9,515 nt of DNA from Acidovorax delafieldii (GCA_002327945.1 DCVY01000052.1:1-9515), one strand, 5' to 3'; positions 1 through 7,056 are shown, numbered from the stretch's first letter. Notes: generated from the sequence alone by a model not told the origin. Program-made: numbers and translations.

Positions 1-149
1 AAATCCCTCTTTTTTATTTGTGCCAGCGAGCGTGCAACACTGCACTAGGAGATGTCCACGAGGGTGGGTGCGCAGAGTGTGTCTGGATGGAGCGGTTGCA
101 TGGACATGGAGCCGCGACGACCCGCCGATTTGGCGCGGCCATAAAAGCA

Positions 150-178
150 TTTACGCGCGAGATTCGTCCGGGTATGCT
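150..178 (+). promoter_or_regulatory. Candidate sigma70 promoter for the operon
   Basis: A -35-like hexamer TTTACG (150-155; four of six bases match TTGACA) is followed after exactly 17 bases by a -10-like hexamer TATGCT (173-178; four of six match TATAAT). Transcription would start near 185 and leave a leader of about 50 bases before the ATG at 238. It is the best-spaced pair I found in the leader, but by-eye promoter calls in GC-rich DNA are weak. XrtA loci in other bacteria have also been linked to sigma54 control, for which I found no well-spaced GG/GC pair here. Confidence 0.3.
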
Positions 179-222
179 GCAGCAAGGCTGGGCCCTATTG
201 GCTAAGGCCGTGCAAACGATGT

Positions 223-228
223 AAGGAG
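223..228 (+). promoter_or_regulatory. Ribosome binding site that decides the start of the export gene
   Basis: AAGGAG ends nine bases before the ATG at 238. The alternative TTG at 229 directly abuts this sequence and has no usable spacing, so the site supports the ATG as the true start. Confidence 0.75.
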
Positions 229-237
229 TTGTGCGCC

Positions 238-876
238 ATGCAGAAATACGTTTCGAGGCTTCTGGGGTCAGCGGGCCGGGTTGTGGCAATGGCTGCGCTG
301 GCAACAGCCGTGGCTGGCTGTGCGGGTCTCGCAGGGGGGCATCCGGCCGCGCCGGCCCAGGCATCCGCCCCCGATTACAACTACATCGTGGGGCCTGGCG
401 ATACGCTCAACATCATCGTCTGGCGCAACCCAGAGCTGTCACAGGTCGTGCCGGTGCGCCCGGATGGCCAGGTCTCCACGCCACTGGTGGATGGCCTTGT
501 GGCGCAAGGTAAAACCTCGGTGCAGATCGCTCGGGACGTGGAAAAGGAGCTGGGCAAATACGTGCGCGACCCGGTCGTCACCGTGATCGTGACCAGCTTC
601 GTCGGCCCCTACAGTGAACAGATCCGCGTGGTGGGTGAAGCGGCGAAACCGCAGTTCCTGCCTTACAAGCAAAAAATGACGGTTCTCGATGTGATGATTG
701 CCGTAGGCGGCTTGACCGATTTTGCCGATGGCAACAACGCGACGCTCGTGCGCACTGCCGAGGGCAACAAGCGTTACACCGTGCGCCTGAATGATCTGGT
801 CAAGCGCGGTGACATTGACGCCAATGTGGAAGTGCTTCCCGGCGATATTCTCATCATCCCCCAAGGGTGGTTTTGA
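238..876 (+). CDS. XrtA-system polysaccharide export lipoprotein (Wza-like, Poly_export/SLBB)
   Basis: This 212-residue protein is predicted to be the outer-membrane exit component for the exopolysaccharide. Residues 1-27 form a lipoprotein signal peptide ending in the lipobox AVAGC, with Cys28 as the acylated residue. Residues from about Tyr47 carry the Poly_export hallmark YIVGPGDTLNI, and the domain continues through RPDGQVSTPLVDG to the conserved KYVRDPVVTVIV stretch. A single SLBB-like module follows (about 125-205), with IRVVGEA and VLPGDILIIP. The protein is much shorter than Escherichia coli Wza and matches the compact export proteins of XrtA clusters (TIGR03027 type). The ATG is chosen because it has an ideally spaced AAGGAG; a TTG three codons upstream does not. 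It is the first gene of the visible operon, 60 bases before the chain-length gene. The family call is firm; the polymer exported is unknown. Confidence 0.93.
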   Translation: MQKYVSRLLGSAGRVVAMAALATAVAGCAGLAGGHPAAPAQASAPDYNYIVGPGDTLNIIVWRNPELSQVVPVRPDGQVSTPLVDGLVAQGKTSVQIARDVEKELGKYVRDPVVTVIVTSFVGPYSEQIRVVGEAAKPQFLPYKQKMTVLDVMIAVGGLTDFADGNNATLVRTAEGNKRYTVRLNDLVKRGDIDANVEVLPGDILIIPQGWF

Positions 877-898
877 CTTGCCTGCGCAAGGGTGGGTG

Positions 899-919
899 GT
901 CGACAGGCGCCCTGCGGAC
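899..919 (+). repeat. Imperfect inverted repeat between export and chain-length genes
   Basis: Two 9-base arms (899-907 and 911-919) flank a CGC loop and pair at seven of nine positions; the inner CAGG/CCTG block is perfect. A smaller hairpin, CTTGC with GCAAG, sits just upstream at 877-890. Neither is followed by a run of T, so a terminator is unlikely. They could be an RNA processing or stability element between the two genes, or chance in GC-rich DNA. Confidence 0.3.
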
Positions 920-936
920 TTGTAAAGGGGGAATGA

Positions 937-2499
937 ATGGATGAGTTGCTAAGCCAGATCACCACCGTCGTTCGCGGCATGTGGATCTATCGGCGTCTGG
1001 CCATGCTGATCACCTGGCTGGTTGCTGCCGTGGGCGTGGGTGTGGTGCTCATGATGCCCGATCACTACCAGGCTTCGGCGCGCGTATATGTGGATACACA
1101 GTCCATCCTGCGGCCCCTCATGACCGGTATTGCCGTGCAGCCGAACATCGAGCAGCAGGTGGCCATGCTCAGCCGCACGCTGCTCAGCCGGCCGACGGTG
1201 GAGCGTCTGGTCCGCACCGTCGATCTGGATCTGGGTGCGCATTCCAAGGCCGAAAAAGATGCGGTGGTCGATGGCGTAACCAAGGCCATCAGCATCCAGA
1301 CCACCGGGCGCGACAATCTCTATACATTGTCCTATCGCGACCAGAGCCCCGACAAGGCGCAGCGTGTCGTGCAGGCGTTGCTGACCATCTTTGTCGAGTC
1401 CAGCCTGGGCGCCACGCGCCAGGATTCGGACAGTGCGCGCCGCTTCCTGGATGAGCAGATCAAGACCTACGAGGCCAAGTTGACAGAGGCCGAAGGCCGC
1501 CTCAAGGCATTCAAGTTGCGCAACATCGAACTGCAATCCCAGAGCGGCCTGGATTCGGCAGGGCGGGCAGCAGAAATCGGCAACCTTCTCAGTCAGGCCA
1601 GGCTGGAGTTGCGCGAGGCTGAAAGTGCGCGGGCGGCGGCGGGTCGCCAGCTGGAGATGCTGCGCACGCAAACGGGTCAGTCTCTCATCGGTTCTGCATC
1701 CGGCATACAGACGCCCGAGCTGGATGCGCGTCTTTATGAACAAAAGCGCAATCTGGATACGCTGCTGCAGCGCTATACCGACGAGCACCCCGATGTGGTC
1801 AACACGCGCAAATTGATTGGTGAGCTTGAAGCGCAAAAGCGCCGCGAAATAGAGGAACTGCGGCGCAAAGCCCAGGACGATCCTGCTTCGCCTGCAGTGC
1901 AAGCCAACCCGGCCGTGGTGGAGCTCAGCCGTGCTTATTCTGCCGCCGAAGTGCAGGTGGCGTCACTGCGCGCGCGTGTCGTCGAATACGAGTCGCGTGC
2001 CAACCGTGTCCAGGAACAACTCAAGGTGGCCCCGCAGCTGGAGGCGGAGTTGGCGCAGCTCAACCGGGACTATGCGATCCATCAGAAAAACTATGCCGAC
2101 CTGGTGTCGCGCCGTGAATCGGCCATGATGTCGGGGCATCTGGAAGATACGTCCAATGTGGCCGAATTCCGAGTCATCGACCCGCCGCGCGTGGCGCCCA
2201 AGCCGGTTGCTCCCAACCGGGTGCTGCTGATGCCAACCACCTTGCTGCTGGCCTTGGGTGCAGGGCTTGGAATAGCGTTTGCCATGAGCCAGATCAGGCC
2301 GGTGTTCTTTGATGGTGCCGCCTTGCGCCAGTTGACCCAGCTGCCGTTGCTGGGGGTGGTGGAGCTGATTCCCAGTGACGCTTTCCGTCGTCGTGAGTCG
2401 AGAAGCTTCAAGCGCTTCATCGCGGCCTTGCTCGCGCTCTTTTTGCTCTATGCGGGTGGAATGTTGGCGCTGTCCTATCGGTCCGGTCTTCTGGGGTGA
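937..2499 (+). CDS. XrtA-system polysaccharide chain-length determinant (Wzz/GNVR family)
   Basis: This 520-residue inner-membrane co-polymerase is predicted to set polymer length and contact the export lipoprotein. It has an N-terminal Wzz domain with a first membrane segment (about 21-40). A long periplasmic, coiled-coil-rich region (about 165-395) follows, with YTDEHPDVV near 280-288 and the GNVR-type stretch around LNRDYAIHQKNYADLVSRRE (376-395). A Pro-rich PPRVAPKPVAP (416-426) precedes the second membrane segment (428-451). A third membrane segment (about 494-513) ends the protein. There is no kinase domain; the kinase is the next gene, as in split Wzc systems and TIGR03007-type proteins. 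The ATG at 937 follows AAGGGGGA with good spacing; another ATG at 933 is out of frame and stops at once. Nine bases separate it from the kinase gene. Confidence 0.93.
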   Translation: MDELLSQITTVVRGMWIYRRLAMLITWLVAAVGVGVVLMMPDHYQASARVYVDTQSILRPLMTGIAVQPNIEQQVAMLSRTLLSRPTVERLVRTVDLDLGAHSKAEKDAVVDGVTKAISIQTTGRDNLYTLSYRDQSPDKAQRVVQALLTIFVESSLGATRQDSDSARRFLDEQIKTYEAKLTEAEGRLKAFKLRNIELQSQSGLDSAGRAAEIGNLLSQARLELREAESARAAAGRQLEMLRTQTGQSLIGSASGIQTPELDARLYEQKRNLDTLLQRYTDEHPDVVNTRKLIGELEAQKRREIEELRRKAQDDPASPAVQANPAVVELSRAYSAAEVQVASLRARVVEYESRANRVQEQLKVAPQLEAELAQLNRDYAIHQKNYADLVSRRESAMMSGHLEDTSNVAEFRVIDPPRVAPKPVAPNRVLLMPTTLLLALGAGLGIAFAMSQIRPVFFDGAALRQLTQLPLLGVVELIPSDAFRRRESRSFKRFIAALLALFLLYAGGMLALSYRSGLLG

Positions 2500-2508
2500 C
2501 ATGCAATC

Positions 2509-3480
2509 ATGACAAGTTCCATCGAAAAAGCGGCCCAGCGGCTGGAACAACTGCGCAAGGCAGGTGCGCCCATGCCTGGCAACGTGGCGCAGCCTGCAGA
2601 GACGACCGCCCAGGGCCCCCTGCAGCAGCCCGCACCAACGGCCGCGCCGGCAGAAGATGCTGTCCTTGAGGTGCAGCGGGCCGCGCCAACGCATCCGGTG
2701 GGCTCCAAAAGCGTGCACATCGATTTGACGGCAATGGCTGCGGCAGGCTTTGTCACCCCCCATGCGCCGCGCTCCGCCGCGACGGATCAGTTCCGCGTCA
2801 TCAAGCGGCCATTGCTGGAGAATGCAACGGGCAAAGGCGCCTCGGTGGTGGCCAACGGCAATCTCATCATGGTCACCAGCGCGTTGCCTGGTGAGGGCAA
2901 GACCTTCACGTCCATCAACCTCGCCATGAGTCTGGCCATGGAGCTGAACCACACGGTGATGCTGGTGGATGCCGATGTCACGCGCCAGTCCGTCATGAAA
3001 ACACTGGGCCTGCCGCCAGCACCTGGCTTGCTGGACTTGCTGTTGGACGACAAGATCGGCTTGCCCGATGTGCTGCTGCGCACCAATATAGACAATTTCA
3101 CGCTGTTGCCAACAGGCCTGCCGAGCCCGCGTGCGACGGAATTGCTGGCCAGCGATGCCATGGCCGCTCTGCTCAATGACATGGGCAAGCGCTACAGCGA
3201 TCGCATCCTCATTTTTGATTCGCCGCCATTGCTGCTGACCACGGAGGCGCGGGTATTGGCCAGCCACATGGGCCAGGTTGTCGTCGTGGTCCAGGCGGAG
3301 AAAACGCTCCAGTCCCAAGTCCAGCATGCCCTGTCCACCATCGAAGCTTGCCCCATCCGACTGATGGTGCTCAACCAGGCGCGCAGCCGTGGTCTGGGCA
3401 CTTACGGCTATGGCCATGGCTATGGCTATGGCTACGAGCGGTCGGTTGGCGAGCCTGGCAGAGCCACTGCAGCGGTGTGA
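2509..3480 (+). CDS. XrtA-associated tyrosine autokinase (BY-kinase)
   Basis: This 323-residue cytoplasmic bacterial tyrosine kinase is the likely partner of the preceding chain-length protein, cycling it through phosphorylation. Residues 1-20 (SIEKAAQRLEQLRKAG) and the block FRVIKRPLLENA (95-106) are typical of the XrtA kinase family (TIGR03018 type). They are joined by a low-complexity Pro/Ala linker (about 22-65). The Walker A motif is ALPGEGKT (126-133, Lys131 by count), Walker A' is VMLVDAD (150-156), and Walker B is ILIFDSPP (233-240, with Asp237). The C-terminus has five tyrosines alternating mostly with glycine (299-309), the expected autophosphorylation cluster. The start ATG has only a modest GGGGTGA that overlaps the upstream stop, suggesting translational coupling. 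All catalytic motifs are present, so it should be active. Confidence 0.94.
   Translation: MTSSIEKAAQRLEQLRKAGAPMPGNVAQPAETTAQGPLQQPAPTAAPAEDAVLEVQRAAPTHPVGSKSVHIDLTAMAAAGFVTPHAPRSAATDQFRVIKRPLLENATGKGASVVANGNLIMVTSALPGEGKTFTSINLAMSLAMELNHTVMLVDADVTRQSVMKTLGLPPAPGLLDLLLDDKIGLPDVLLRTNIDNFTLLPTGLPSPRATELLASDAMAALLNDMGKRYSDRILIFDSPPLLLTTEARVLASHMGQVVVVVQAEKTLQSQVQHALSTIEACPIRLMVLNQARSRGLGTYGYGHGYGYGYERSVGEPGRATAAV
3406..3435 (+). repeat. Five-copy 6-base tandem repeat encoding the Gly-Tyr tail
   Basis: Five successive hexamers, GGCTAT, GGCCAT, GGCTAT, GGCTAT and GGCTAC, encode Gly-Tyr, Gly-His, Gly-Tyr, Gly-Tyr, Gly-Tyr in the kinase C-terminus, directly after a first Tyr codon at 3403. Copy-number changes would stay in frame and add or remove phosphorylatable tyrosines. 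Confidence 0.85.
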
Positions 3481-3484
3481 CGAA

Positions 3485-3491
3485 AAAGGAG
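3485..3491 (+). promoter_or_regulatory. Ribosome binding site supporting a GTG start
   Basis: AAAGGAG lies seven bases before the GTG at 3499. It supports that GTG as the start of the beta-barrel gene, which then begins with a complete signal peptide. Confidence 0.7.
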
Positions 3492-3498
3492 CGTTCGC

Positions 3499-5055
3499 GT
3501 GCACCGACCGTATCGTCACTCCGCAAGTCTTCCCTGGGTTCGCTGGGCCTCGCTCGCGTTGGCAACCGCACCAGTGCTTGTACCCAGCACCGCCACCGCA
3601 CAACCAGAAGATGCGCAGACAGCATCGCGTCAACCCAGCCTGGTATTCGAGCCGCGTATTTCGGTACAGCACACCATCACCAGCAATGCACGGCTCGATG
3701 CCGCCAGTGTCAGCGACCAGGTGACCGAGGTGAGTCCAGGGTTTCAGCTGATTAGCAATACGGCCCGGATCAAAGGGTTTGTCGATTATTCGCTGCGCGA
3801 CACTTATTACGCGCGGGAGTCAAGGTTCAATCAGATTCGGCACAGCCTGAATGCCAGCGCTGTCGTCGAAGCGATCGCGCAGTGGGCTTTTATTGATGTC
3901 AGTGGCGTTGTTGCGTCGCAACCCATATCCGCTTTTGGTGCACCGGTGGATGGCTCTCCCGCCAATGCCAACAGCTCGCAGACATCCAGCTTTCGCCTTT
4001 CGCCCTATATTCGGGGCCGCATGGGCGGCGTGGCAGACTACGAGGCGCGCTACAGCGTGCAAGACACCCGCACCAAGACGGACAGCCGCTCGGATGTCAC
4101 CACGCAAGACTGGCTCTTGCGCCTGCGCAGCCAAGACAGCGGGCGGGTTTTGGGCTGGTCCGTGGATGCCAGCGACCAGGTCGCCGAATATTCTCTGGGG
4201 CGGACTATCGAAACCACCGCGCTGCGTGCCCGGGTGAATTTTGCGGTGACGCCGCAAGTGCTTCTCACGGGGATTGGCGGAGCCGAATCCACCAACCAGC
4301 TTTCGCCGACACGCGAATCGCACAGCATTACAGGTTTGGGTGCTACGTGGCAGCCATCGGAGCGCACCCGGCTGTCGTTTGAGCGAGAGAACCGTTATTT
4401 TGGCGGGTCCCACAATGCAGCCATTGAGCACCGCACTGGGCGCACCGTCTGGCGCTACACCGATGTCAAGGCCATCTCCAACGGGCTGGGCGCACAGTCG
4501 GCTTCGCTGGGTTCTCTGTTCGATCTGTTCGACGGCTTTTACACCCAGATCGAGCCGGACCCCATCCGCCGCACACAGCTCGTTCTGGCAGAAATTGAAC
4601 GCCTGGGGCTGCCCGCCAATGTGCAGGTGTTTCAGGATTTCCTCCGGTCATCAAGCACCCTGCAGCGGGCGCAGCAACTGTCGCTGGCACTGTTGGGCCA
4701 GCGCAGTACCGTGACGCTGACCGTTACGCGTTCTGACAACCGCTCACTCGGCGGTGCGCTCCCGTTGGGCGACGATTTTGATACCAACTCCCGCATTCGC
4801 CAGCGTGGGTGGAGCCTGTGGCTTGCCCATCGTCTTACGCCGAATTCTTCGGTCCATGCGAATGGGGGCGAGCAGCGCAGCGTGGGCACTTTGCCGGGGC
4901 TGGAAACCCGCGTGCGTTCGCTCGTGCTGGGCTGGAATACCCTGTTGGCACGCCGTACCAGCGCAGGCATTCAGATACGCCGCGTGCTGTCCGATGGCCC
5001 CGCCAGTCCCTACAGCGAATCGGCCATCGTCGGGACCGTCACACACAGGTTCTGA
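3499..5055 (+). CDS. PEP-CTERM/XrtA-associated outer-membrane beta-barrel protein
   Basis: This 518-residue secreted protein is of the TIGR03016 type, conserved in XrtA exopolysaccharide clusters but without a proven function. A signal peptide covers about residues 1-34: basic start, hydrophobic WASLALATAPVLVPS, likely cleavage after ATA before Gln35. The mature part has many short alternating polar/hydrophobic stretches typical of beta strands and ends in THRF, a terminal Phe as in outer-membrane barrels. Residues about 335-400 differ: they look helical and include LFDLFDGFYTQIEPDPIRRT and a LQRAQQLSLALLGQR stretch. The GTG start is supported by AAAGGAG. It sits 18 bases after the kinase gene and three bases before the ATPase gene. 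It may help secrete, anchor or modify the polymer at the outer membrane; that is inference from location. Confidence 0.87.
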   Translation: MHRPYRHSASLPWVRWASLALATAPVLVPSTATAQPEDAQTASRQPSLVFEPRISVQHTITSNARLDAASVSDQVTEVSPGFQLISNTARIKGFVDYSLRDTYYARESRFNQIRHSLNASAVVEAIAQWAFIDVSGVVASQPISAFGAPVDGSPANANSSQTSSFRLSPYIRGRMGGVADYEARYSVQDTRTKTDSRSDVTTQDWLLRLRSQDSGRVLGWSVDASDQVAEYSLGRTIETTALRARVNFAVTPQVLLTGIGGAESTNQLSPTRESHSITGLGATWQPSERTRLSFERENRYFGGSHNAAIEHRTGRTVWRYTDVKAISNGLGAQSASLGSLFDLFDGFYTQIEPDPIRRTQLVLAEIERLGLPANVQVFQDFLRSSSTLQRAQQLSLALLGQRSTVTLTVTRSDNRSLGGALPLGDDFDTNSRIRQRGWSLWLAHRLTPNSSVHANGGEQRSVGTLPGLETRVRSLVLGWNTLLARRTSAGIQIRRVLSDGPASPYSESAIVGTVTHRF

Positions 5056-5058
5056 GCC

Positions 5059-6171
5059 ATGTACGAAGCGTTTTATGGGTTGAGCAGCAAACCCTTCCAA
5101 CTCAATCCCGATCCTGGCTTCTATTTCAGCAGCAAGCAGCACCAGCGCGCCCGCGCGTACCTCGAATACGGTGTGATGTGCTGCGAAGGCTTCATCGTGA
5201 TCACGGGCGAGGTGGGCGCGGGCAAGACCACGATTGTGCGCGGCCTGATCGACAGCCTGGACCCGGAGACGGTGGTGGCCGCCCATCTGGTGAGCACCCA
5301 GCTGGGTGCCGAAGATACGCTGCGCCTGGTGGGTGCTGCTTTCGGCGTGTGTGTGCATGGTGTTTCCAAAGGCGATCTGTTGCTGGCACTCGAAGCCTTC
5401 TTTGTCACCCAGACGCTGCACGGGAAGCGTTGCCTGCTGATCGTGGATGAAGCGCAGAACCTTCAGCCACAGGCGGTGGAAGAGCTGCGCATGCTGTCCA
5501 ATTTCCAGAACGGCCAGCACGCGCTGCTGCAGACTTTTCTGGTGGGTCAGCCCGAGTTCCGGGAAGTCCTGCAAAGCCCCGGCATGTTGCAACTGCGCCA
5601 GCGTGTCACTGCCACCTGCCATCTGGGGCCTCTGGAGGCGGATGAAACCCGCGAGTACATCCTGCATCGCTTGAAATGCGCTGGTGCCAGCGACAAGCCC
5701 ACCTTCGATCCGGAAATATTTGACTGCATCTACCGCTACACCGACGGAATTCCCCGGCGCGTCAACACCCTGTTCGACCGTATTTTGTTGCAGGGGTTTC
5801 TGACGGGCCGGGCACATATTGACCTGGAACTGGTCAACGAGATCATTCACGAAGTTCAATCGGAAATGCATGTGTCGCCCAAGGCAACCTCGGTCTGGGA
5901 GATGCCGCTGCATGCGGCAGCGCGAGGCACACACGCCGAGGCGCTGGGCGATGGCGACCTGAAATTGGGGGCGCTGGAGCTGGATGGCGCCCTGGCTGAC
6001 AGCATGTCCCAGCAACTGGCGCTCGTGACGACCGAGCAACTGAGTGCACGTTTGCTGCGCATTGAGCGCAGCGTCCTGCGCCAGGAGCGCGTGACTCTGG
6101 AAATCCTGATGAACCTGCAAAAGCTGGTGGACGCCAGCCGGCGCCCGCGTTCTGACAGCGCCGCCGGCTAA
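5059..6171 (+). CDS. XrtA-associated AAA ATPase (ExeA/GspA-like)
   Basis: This 370-residue protein has the N-terminus MYEAFYGLSSKPFQLNPDP, typical of ExeA-like AAA proteins, and matches the TIGR03015-type ATPase of PEP-CTERM loci. Walker A is GEVGAGKTT (50-58, Lys56), Walker B is CLLIVDEAQN (125-134, Asp130-Glu131), a sensor-1-like FLVGQPE lies at 160-166, and a sensor-2-like GIPRRVN lies at 230-236. The AAA part ends near 275. The rest is a variable linker and a probable coiled coil (about 318-360). I see no membrane segment or peptidoglycan-binding domain, unlike full-length ExeA, so it is probably cytoplasmic. Its start follows the barrel gene stop by three bases, so translation is probably coupled. 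It may power or organise envelope assembly; the substrate is not known. Confidence 0.92.
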   Translation: MYEAFYGLSSKPFQLNPDPGFYFSSKQHQRARAYLEYGVMCCEGFIVITGEVGAGKTTIVRGLIDSLDPETVVAAHLVSTQLGAEDTLRLVGAAFGVCVHGVSKGDLLLALEAFFVTQTLHGKRCLLIVDEAQNLQPQAVEELRMLSNFQNGQHALLQTFLVGQPEFREVLQSPGMLQLRQRVTATCHLGPLEADETREYILHRLKCAGASDKPTFDPEIFDCIYRYTDGIPRRVNTLFDRILLQGFLTGRAHIDLELVNEIIHEVQSEMHVSPKATSVWEMPLHAAARGTHAEALGDGDLKLGALELDGALADSMSQQLALVTTEQLSARLLRIERSVLRQERVTLEILMNLQKLVDASRRPRSDSAAG

Positions 6172-6189
6172 AACCGGGAGCCCATCGCC

Positions 6190-7056
6190 ATGCGCAGCAC
6201 GCCCTCCATCACCAACGCCCTGACCATCGATGTCGAGGACTACTTTCAGGTATCGGCTTTCGCCCCCTACATTGAGCGCAGCGATTGGGACTTGCGCGAA
6301 TGCCGGGTGGAGCGCAACGTCGAGCGCATCCTGGCCTTGCTGCAAGAGAACAACACCCAGGCCACCTTCTTCACATTGGGCTGGATTGCCCAGCGGTATC
6401 CGGCGCTCGTGCGCCGCATCGTGGACGGTGGCCATGAGCTGGCCAGCCATGGCTACGGCCATGAGCGGGTGAGTGACTTGTCGGAGACGGCGTTCTTTGA
6501 TGACATCCACCGCGCCAAGGCCCTGCTGGAAGACATCGCCGGGGTGCGGGTGCAGGGCTACCGTGCCCCCAGCTTTTCCATCGGCTCCGGCAATTTGTGG
6601 GCGCTGGACACGCTGCAGCGTGCCGGCTACCGCTACAGCTCCAGCATTTACCCCATCCGGCATGACCACTACGGCATGCCCGAAGCGCCACGGTTTGCCC
6701 ACCAGGTGCGCGACGGATTGATCGAAGTGCCACCGACCACCCTGCGCATGTTCCACCGCAACTTGCCGTCCAGCGGCGGCGGTTACTTTCGCCTTCTCCC
6801 CTACGCGCTGTCGCGCTGGATGCTGCGCCAGGTCCATCGCCAGGACGGATCGCCGGCCGTTTTTTACTTTCATCCCTGGGAAATGGATGTCGGGCAGCCA
6901 CGCGTGCAAGGCATCGGTTTCAAGACCCGCTTCAGGCACTACGTGAACATCGGCCGCATGGAGCACCGGCTGGGGCACCTGCTGCGGGACTTTCACTGGG
7001 GCCGCATGGACCATATTTTTCTTCCCCCGCATACGCAAGAGGTGGCCCGTGTCTGA
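6190..7056 (+). CDS. XrtA-system polysaccharide deacetylase (NodB fold, DUF3473-like C-terminus)
   Basis: This 288-residue carbohydrate esterase family 4 type enzyme is predicted to remove N- or O-acetyl groups from the polymer or its precursor. The first motif is TIDVEDYF (12-19, with Asp14 and Asp17) in place of the usual TFDDG. The metal-binding motif SHGYGH (86-91) has His87 and His91. GYRAPSFS (123-130) is motif 3, and FYFHPWE (225-231) carries the late conserved His228. The C-terminal part (about 240-280) resembles the DUF3473 extension of the TIGR03006 type. No signal peptide or membrane segment is seen, so action on the cytoplasmic side is likely. GGGAG at 6176-6180 precedes the ATG. 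The gene overlaps the FemAB-like gene by eight bases. All expected catalytic positions are present; the sugar substrate is unknown. Confidence 0.93.
   Translation: MRSTPSITNALTIDVEDYFQVSAFAPYIERSDWDLRECRVERNVERILALLQENNTQATFFTLGWIAQRYPALVRRIVDGGHELASHGYGHERVSDLSETAFFDDIHRAKALLEDIAGVRVQGYRAPSFSIGSGNLWALDTLQRAGYRYSSSIYPIRHDHYGMPEAPRFAHQVRDGLIEVPPTTLRMFHRNLPSSGGGYFRLLPYALSRWMLRQVHRQDGSPAVFYFHPWEMDVGQPRVQGIGFKTRFRHYVNIGRMEHRLGHLLRDFHWGRMDHIFLPPHTQEVARV
7037..7045 (+). promoter_or_regulatory. Ribosome binding site inside the deacetylase gene for the FemAB-like gene
   Basis: AAGAGGTGG lies within the last codons of the deacetylase, with GAGG six bases before the GTG at 7049. It supports a start that overlaps the upstream stop codon and therefore coupled translation. 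Confidence 0.7.

Larger units (their letters stand above)
1..237. other. Non-coding leader upstream of the exopolysaccharide operon
   Basis: No convincing gene lies here. The only forward reading frame of any length (about 18-224) runs into the ribosome binding site of the next gene and has no recognisable motif. The first 20 bases are T-rich, with a run of six T at 10-15, but whatever precedes them is outside the window. The segment holds a candidate sigma70 promoter (150-178) and a strong Shine-Dalgarno sequence (223-228), so it is best read as the control region of the operon that follows. Confidence 0.6.

Noticed and set aside
1..16. T-run as the tail of an upstream terminator
   Set aside because: The stem that would be needed lies outside the window, so it cannot be supported.
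18..224. A 68-codon forward frame in the leader
   Set aside because: GTG start without a Shine-Dalgarno sequence at the window edge, no motif, and it ends inside the ribosome binding site of the export gene; a leader peptide cannot be excluded but is unsupported.
229..237. TTG start three codons upstream of the export lipoprotein ATG
   Set aside because: It abuts the AAGGAG with no spacing, while the ATG at 238 is ideally placed.
949..1902. A 317-codon minus-strand open frame opposite the chain-length gene
   Set aside because: Shadow of the coding strand; no recognisable protein features.
1963..3672. A 569-codon minus-strand open frame opposite the chain-length, kinase and barrel genes
   Set aside because: Same reasoning: low-complexity composition, no motif, and the opposite strand encodes complete recognised families.
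6060..6283. A 14-base direct repeat (CATTGAGCGCAGCG) at 6060-6073 and 6270-6283
   Set aside because: Both copies are coding for a short Ile-Glu-Arg-Ser stretch in unrelated genes; a match of this length is plausible by chance in biased coding DNA, and no mobile element is present.
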